From: a virus
Length of the DNA: 28,001 nucleotides
Virus record (IMG/VR): IMGVR_UViG_3300008107_000960
Location: 1 to 28,001 of that record
Reading direction: 5' to 3' (one strand)
The notes under the pieces: generated by a model
Databases searched by the model: none
Told to the model about the DNA's origin: nothing
The model's input: the letters and a program-made list of their open reading frames with translations, nothing else
In this document: piece by piece, positions 23,775 to 28,001 of the stretch
Layout: each line of letters starts with the position of its first letter
Numbering within the stretch: position 1 is the stretch's first letter
Program-made: the position numbers and the translations under genes

Positions 23775-25532
23775 ATGCCGTACGTAATTAAAAAAACTGA
23801 TGGAAATATTATTGCAACTGTTACTGACGGAACTGTTGATACATCCAGTACATCTTTAACATTGATAGGAAAAAATTATAAAGGGATTGGCGAGATTTAT
23901 AATGAAAATCTAGTTTACTTACTAGAAAATTTTGCAAATTCAAGTCCACCAGGAAATCAAATCAAAGGTCAACTTTGGTACAATAACAATACCAGTAAAT
24001 TAAATGTATATGATGGTACAAATTGGAGACCAGTAGGAAGTCCTTTTGTATCAAATGCAAGACCAGACAATTTAATCAGTGGTGATTTTTGGATTGACAC
24101 TGCCAGTCAACAATTAAAATTCTATGACGGTATTAATCTAATCACTGCTGGTCCTATCTATACTAAAAATCAGGGAAAGAATGGTTGGGTAGTTGAAGAA
24201 ATTGTTTCAGATAATGGCGACACAAAATTAGTGACTAGTATATATTCTGCTGATATTAGAATGGCCATTCTTAGTACTAGTGAATTTAGACCATTAGTTC
24301 CAATTAATGGATTTACAGAAGCTTTACAACCCTTGCGAGCTGGATTAACATTTAGTTCTTTAGTAACAGGTAATACAGTTCATGCTATTGTTGAAACTGC
24401 TCAAACACTGTATGATGCAGTTGATGGATCATTAGACACTACTAAGTTTGTAAGATCTGATAAATCTGGTTCTATTTCAGGATCATTAAGTGTAACAAGC
24501 GCCAGCGGAGTCACCATAGGTCCTTCAGCGGCTATATCAATTTATGTTGATACAACAGTAACACCAAATAAGAATGTTGTTAGTAATCAAGTAAACGAAA
24601 GTAAATTAATACTTCGTGTTAGGTCTTCAGATAGTTTTCAAGATGCTGTCTTAGTAGACCCAACTACTAAATCTTTCTCAGTATACCCTGATGACAATTG
24701 GAGAGTGGACGAAGAACCTGCTCCTACTATTAATTTAAATGGTAACACTACTATTGAAGGTTCTTTATTAGTAAAAGGAGTAACAGAGTTTACCAACTCT
24801 ACCACCTTACAAGTTACTGATAAAAACATTGAACTTGCTGTAGTAGACACCCCAACTTCAACTACTGCTAATGGCGCGGGAATAACAGTAAAAGGTGGAG
24901 TAAGTGGCGATAAAACAATTACTTGGTTAAGTTCAGGAGTAATATTACCTCCGTCAACACTAATTCCAACTTGGGAATTGAACGACAATGTCAAAATTCC
25001 TCCTTCAAATTCTTTTTATATTGGCAACAACTCAGTATTAAGTTCTACTACATTAGGAAGTTCTGTTGTTTCTAGCTCATTAACTTCTTTAGGACAATTA
25101 ACTACTCTTAACGTTGGTGACATTAATATAACTAATAATACGTTAACTGTTGACGGTGAAAATTTAATTATTAATGTTCCTTTAGGAAACATTATTTCAC
25201 TAACTAATTTAGTTAGAATTAACAACGTAGCTAGTCCTTTATTTCAATTTGACGTAGCGAATAAAGATTATGTAGACAGATCAAAGACATCAATTAATTA
25301 CTTGACTATTGATATTACAGGATTTGAGACACCAAATACCGAAGCAATTTCACAGATTGAGGCTATGATACCTGCAAATACAGTAAATGCAGGTGACGTC
25401 GTTAGAGCATTGTGTTTGAGTTACACTGATAACACACCGTCGCCAATTGTAGTTAGAGTAGTTAAAAAATTCGTTTGCCAATTAATTTCAGGTATTAGAA
25501 CTTGGGTGTGGGACGAGGATATTTCAGTATAA
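23775..25532 (+). CDS. Tail fibre protein (fibre paralogue 2)
   Basis: The protein has 585 residues, with AAGGA at 23764-23768 six bases before the ATG. Residues 1-130 repeat the N-terminal module of the preceding gene: MPYVIKKTDGN, STSLTLIGKNYKGIG, LVYLLENFANSSPPG, GQLWYNN...NWRPVG and GDFWIDT...LITAGP. The following shaft has TTKFVRSDKSGSISGSLSV and a conserved fibre segment, LQVTDKNIELAVVDTPTST then GAGITVKGG (about 345-375), that also occurs in cyanophage fibres. The C-terminal part has the motif DVANKDYVD, a version of the 'A.K.YVD' segment before fibre tips, and then a distinct tip of about 85 residues ending in WVWDEDISV. There is no collar domain. It shares its base with its neighbours but not its tip, which fits a set of fibres with different receptor-binding ends. 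Confidence 0.88.
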   Translation: MPYVIKKTDGNIIATVTDGTVDTSSTSLTLIGKNYKGIGEIYNENLVYLLENFANSSPPGNQIKGQLWYNNNTSKLNVYDGTNWRPVGSPFVSNARPDNLISGDFWIDTASQQLKFYDGINLITAGPIYTKNQGKNGWVVEEIVSDNGDTKLVTSIYSADIRMAILSTSEFRPLVPINGFTEALQPLRAGLTFSSLVTGNTVHAIVETAQTLYDAVDGSLDTTKFVRSDKSGSISGSLSVTSASGVTIGPSAAISIYVDTTVTPNKNVVSNQVNESKLILRVRSSDSFQDAVLVDPTTKSFSVYPDDNWRVDEEPAPTINLNGNTTIEGSLLVKGVTEFTNSTTLQVTDKNIELAVVDTPTSTTANGAGITVKGGVSGDKTITWLSSGVILPPSTLIPTWELNDNVKIPPSNSFYIGNNSVLSSTTLGSSVVSSSLTSLGQLTTLNVGDINITNNTLTVDGENLIINVPLGNIISLTNLVRINNVASPLFQFDVANKDYVDRSKTSINYLTIDITGFETPNTEAISQIEAMIPANTVNAGDVVRALCLSYTDNTPSPIVVRVVKKFVCQLISGIRTWVWDEDISV

Positions 25533-25545
25533 CGGAGCGAATTAA

Positions 25546-27351
25546 ATGCCATACACAATTAAACTTTCTAATAGATTACCTTTAGTAGATGTTCCAGATG
25601 GAGCAGTAGATCAAGCAACAACTTCATTGAACTTGATTGGTAAAAATCTTTCAGGATACGGACCGTATCAAAATGATAATTTTGTTCATCTATTAGAAAA
25701 TTTTGCTTATGAAAATCCTCCTGATAGTCCACTATTAGGGCAATTATGGTATGATACACAGAATAAAAAATTAAAAATCTATTTTAAATTTTTATCGACA
25801 GCACCAAGTACCTACAGTAATATTTGGAAATCAATTGCTAACATGACATCAACTGCAACTGCACCATCAGTTGCATCTTCAGTTGTTGGTGACCTTTGGT
25901 ATAATACAACATCAAAACAACTTCATGTTTTTGATGGAACAATTTATGAACTAATAGGAACAAGTGTACCAGGATTTGGCAAAAGCAGATTAGAGGGTGG
26001 AGTAATATCTGGTAGACCACCAGGCTCACCTGAAAGCACGCCTGTTAATTTTCCAGTATTAACATTATTTTTAGATAATGCACCAATAGCAATAGTTTCA
26101 AAAGATCCATTTGTACCAGTAACCCCAATATCTGGATTATACCAAAATAATTCATCCTCAGGTCAAGTTTTAGCAGGTGTAAATTTAGTTGGTCCAGGTT
26201 TATTAAACGGTAGAGCCGATTCGTCTCATAAATTTATTGATCCAGTAGATGGACCATTGACTACTTCAAGTTTTGTAAGATCAAATAAAACTGGATCTCA
26301 AAGTATTACTGGATCTTTAGCAGTTGTTGGGAACGTTTCATCTGCAGGGTTTAACGGAAACTTAACAGGTAATGTAACGGGAAATGTTACAGGTGATGTT
26401 ACAGGTGATGTTACAGGCGATTTAATAGGCGATGTCACTGGTAATGTAACTGGAAATGTTACAGGCAATGTAACTGGTAACGTCACAGGTAATGTAACTG
26501 GTATACACTATGGAGATTTGATAGGAACTAATGTTAAATCAGATTTTCTATATAATAAAAACGGAACAAAACTTGCAATTGATTTAACAAAGGCAACTAC
26601 AGAATTTACTGGTAAATTCATTGGAGATCTTCAAGGAAATGTAATTGCAGACGTTACTGGTGATCTTACTGGTGACGTTATTGGAAATGTAACTGGTAAT
26701 ATTACAGGTAATCTTACAGGAAACACTACAGGCGTACATAAAGGTAATGTTTTAGCGGCAGATAACTCTGTATCGTTTAATGCAAGTACTAAAACTTTTA
26801 CTGGTAATTTGATAGGTAATGCAAGTACAGCTTCAAATCTACAACTAGCCAAACAGATAAATGGTGTACCATTTGATGGTACTTCCAATATTACAATATA
26901 TGATAGTACCAAATTACCTTTGACAGGTGGTGCGATATCTGGCTATTTGACATTAACTCAACAACCACTTACTAATTTACATGCAACTAATAAACTGTAC
27001 GTTGATGATAAAATTTCACAAGTTGTTGCTGATTATATTCAAGCAAGGCCTCTGTTCTTCTCATTAGATACAAGAGGATTGAGTGTTACTGGAACAGGAG
27101 CGGGTTCAGTAGTGGGAATTTTAAATTCCATTGCGCCCCCATCAAATTTTACACCAAATACTACATGTAGAGTTTCGTCAACAATTCAAAATATTTCAAC
27201 TTCAGCTTCTACAACAAGCGGAAGCTGGATTAGTATATCGTTTATTCGATCAGTAAGTGTTACAACTACAGTTTCTGATCCAACAAGGAATAGCAATTTA
27301 TTGTATAAAGTTAATGCTAACAAGACAAGTTGGGAATATGTCTCAGGTTAA
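25546..27351 (+). CDS. Tail fibre protein with tetrapeptide repeats (fibre paralogue 3)
   Basis: The protein has 601 residues, with GGAG at 25534-25537 eight bases before the ATG. Residues 1-140 are the third copy of the shared N-terminal module: MPYTIKLSNR, TSLNLIGKNLSGYG, FVHLLENFAYENPPD, GQLWYDT and GDLWYNT...LIGTS. The shaft contains two blocks of four-residue G-N/D-V-T repeats: 12 units at 271-318 and 9 units at 360-395. They should form a regular beta solenoid or triple-stranded shaft. The motif HATNKLYVDD (about 478-487) precedes a unique tip, PLFFSLDTRGLSVTGTGAG to WEYVSG. In related phages the same 'A.NK.YVD' motif marks the shaft-tip junction. It overlaps the next gene by 14 bases, so late translation is probably coupled. 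Confidence 0.9.
   Translation: MPYTIKLSNRLPLVDVPDGAVDQATTSLNLIGKNLSGYGPYQNDNFVHLLENFAYENPPDSPLLGQLWYDTQNKKLKIYFKFLSTAPSTYSNIWKSIANMTSTATAPSVASSVVGDLWYNTTSKQLHVFDGTIYELIGTSVPGFGKSRLEGGVISGRPPGSPESTPVNFPVLTLFLDNAPIAIVSKDPFVPVTPISGLYQNNSSSGQVLAGVNLVGPGLLNGRADSSHKFIDPVDGPLTTSSFVRSNKTGSQSITGSLAVVGNVSSAGFNGNLTGNVTGNVTGDVTGDVTGDLIGDVTGNVTGNVTGNVTGNVTGNVTGIHYGDLIGTNVKSDFLYNKNGTKLAIDLTKATTEFTGKFIGDLQGNVIADVTGDLTGDVIGNVTGNITGNLTGNTTGVHKGNVLAADNSVSFNASTKTFTGNLIGNASTASNLQLAKQINGVPFDGTSNITIYDSTKLPLTGGAISGYLTLTQQPLTNLHATNKLYVDDKISQVVADYIQARPLFFSLDTRGLSVTGTGAGSVVGILNSIAPPSNFTPNTTCRVSSTIQNISTSASTTSGSWISISFIRSVSVTTTVSDPTRNSNLLYKVNANKTSWEYVSG
26356..26499 (+). repeat. 12-base tandem repeat block 1, coding for G-N/D-V-T units
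   Basis: Twelve in-frame 12-base units code for GNLT, GNVT (2), GDVT (2), GDLI, GDVT and GNVT (5). Third-position bases differ between units (ggtaatgtaact, ggaaatgttaca, ggtaacgtcaca), so the protein pattern is kept while the DNA has diverged. This points to selection on the repeat structure rather than very recent slippage. Confidence 0.9.
26623..26730 (+). repeat. 12-base tandem repeat block 2, coding for G-N/D-x-T units
   Basis: Nine in-frame units code for GDLQ, GNVI, ADVT, GDLT, GDVI, GNVT, GNIT, GNLT and GNTT. It is a more diverged version of block 1, and both blocks run into a similar exit (GIHYGD after block 1, GVHKGN after block 2). That suggests the larger segment, block plus exit, was itself duplicated. 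Confidence 0.85.
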
Positions 27352-27832
27352 ATTGATTAAAGGATATTTAAAAAATGCTGAGGAGATTGTGAAACTGGCT
27401 GAAAAAGAAAAGAATAAATTTTCTTTTAGAGCTAAAAATGAAAAATACAATTTCTCAACAGAATACGGCGACAGTCATATGAAGTCGTTATTTTATTTTG
27501 ATATGAGTGAGGAATTAAAAGAAGCAATTTTTAAAACGTTACCTGAAAAAGATAAAACAGCAGATGCATTTGTGATCAATAGATATGATCCAGGTGATTA
27601 TTTGCAAAGGCATAAGGATAGTATTGGTGGATATTGGAAATTTAAATTGATATATTTGCAAAGTGATAAACCACATTTTATTTGGTATGATCAGGATGGG
27701 AAGGCAAATTTAGTCGAAGAAGAGCCAGGAGCGTATTTAGAAATGCCAATAGACATTGAACATGAAGTAACTGAAATTGGGCAGAATGAATGTCCAAAGT
27801 ACAGCCTTGTATTAAGTTGGGGATATAGATAA
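27338..27832 (+). CDS. 2OG-Fe(II) oxygenase (prolyl 4-hydroxylase-like)
   Basis: The protein has 164 residues from ATG 27338 (MSQVKLIKGY). Enzymes of this family use 2-oxoglutarate, O2 and Fe(II) to hydroxylate proteins or small molecules. The metal triad is visible: H92 and D94 in RYDPGDYLQRHKDS, and H142 in DIEHEV. K154 (in KYSLVLSWG) is at the place of the basic residue that binds 2-oxoglutarate. The core strands KFKLIYLQSD and GAYLEMP are typical, and the length fits the small phage members. The open frame extends upstream to 27257 but that part lies inside the fibre gene in another frame. ATG 27338 overlaps the fibre gene by 14 bases, and GGGA sits close before it. Similar genes occur among late genes of cyanophages and pelagiphages; the substrate is unknown. 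Placement right after three fibre genes suggests modification of a virion protein, which is inference. Confidence 0.9.
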   Translation: MSQVKLIKGYLKNAEEIVKLAEKEKNKFSFRAKNEKYNFSTEYGDSHMKSLFYFDMSEELKEAIFKTLPEKDKTADAFVINRYDPGDYLQRHKDSIGGYWKFKLIYLQSDKPHFIWYDQDGKANLVEEEPGAYLEMPIDIEHEVTEIGQNECPKYSLVLSWGYR

Positions 27833-28001
27833 TGGCAAAAAAGATTAGAGAATTATTATTTTTAAAATCAACAGGTGTGTTGATAGGCGAAATTACTGAC
27901 GAAGTAGATACATCAGTAATGGATCTCTCTCAATTTCTTACAAAGCAAGTAGAAATAGATGAAGAAAACGGCGAGTATTGGCATGGGGATTTTAATAATG
28001 G
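27832..28001 (+). CDS. Unrecognised small protein, 3' end beyond the window
   Basis: The start overlaps the oxygenase stop (TAATG) and has GGGGA at 27819-27823, eight bases upstream. Fifty-six codons are visible, beginning MAKKIRELLFLKSTGVLIGE and reading ITDEVDTSVMDLSQFLTK then VEIDEENGEYWHGDFNN. It is acidic after the first helix. No family is recognised; spacing and coding quality support a real gene. Confidence 0.75.
   Translation, partial: MAKKIRELLFLKSTGVLIGEITDEVDTSVMDLSQFLTKQVEIDEENGEYWHGDFNN

Noticed and set aside
26298-26912. Minus-strand reading frames full of PVT repeats (26298-26486 and 26631-26912)
   Set aside because: They are the reverse image of the G-N/D-V-T repeat blocks in fibre 3; no ribosome site and no separate coding signal.
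27257-27337. Longer start for the oxygenase at ATG 27257
   Set aside because: The extra 27 residues fall inside the end of fibre 3, look unlike the enzyme family, and lack a ribosome site; ATG 27338 gives the normal length.

Overview
The window is a contiguous block of late structural genes from an AT-rich, T4-like myovirus. All supported genes lie on the + strand. They are tightly packed, with short overlaps (ATGA, TAATG) or very small gaps. The baseplate genes match the T4-like phages of marine bacteria (cyanophages and pelagiphages) far better than T4 itself. This rests on remembered family sequence features, such as the long gp6, the gp5 without lysozyme, the giant virion protein after gp6 and a tail-region 2OG-Fe(II) oxygenase. 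The low GC and AGA-rich arginine usage fit a low-GC marine host such as SAR11 or Prochlorococcus, but the host cannot be fixed from this window.

Layout: the last codons of an upstream gene (1-39); an unrecognised probable virion protein (50-1174); gp5-like baseplate hub/spike with an OB domain and VgrG-like needle but no lysozyme domain (1171-2925); gp25 baseplate wedge (2936-3373); baseplate wedge gp6, split by a frame change into two overlapping reading frames (3424-4497 and 4494-6779); a single 14-kb gene for a 4,673-residue virion protein (6790-20811) that fills half the window; a conserved small virion protein (20866-21516); three consecutive paralogous tail-fibre genes (21519-23765, 23775-25532, 25546-27351), the first carrying a tail-collar domain; a 2OG-Fe(II) oxygenase (27338-27832); and the start of an unrecognised small gene (27832 onward).

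Together gp5, gp25 and gp6 build the central hub and wedges of the contractile-tail baseplate. The giant protein, in the position of T4 genes 7-10, probably forms the peripheral baseplate. It reads as a string of beta-rich modules: a degenerate cupredoxin-like domain, several chitin-binding-like W...Y modules, a seven-repeat FG-GAP-like propeller, GxGY repeats, many 'VNG' fibre modules and an RGTxGT module. The three fibre genes probably supply host-recognition appendages. Two T4-type late-promoter-like ATAAATA boxes sit in the two largest intergenic gaps, ahead of gp6 and ahead of the small protein after the giant gene. No tRNA, CRISPR, insertion sequence or minus-strand gene was found, and no gap between genes exceeds about 55 bases.

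The points most worth a second look are the gp6 split with an apparently missing conserved segment, the modular architecture of the giant protein, and the fibre paralogue array followed by an oxygenase.
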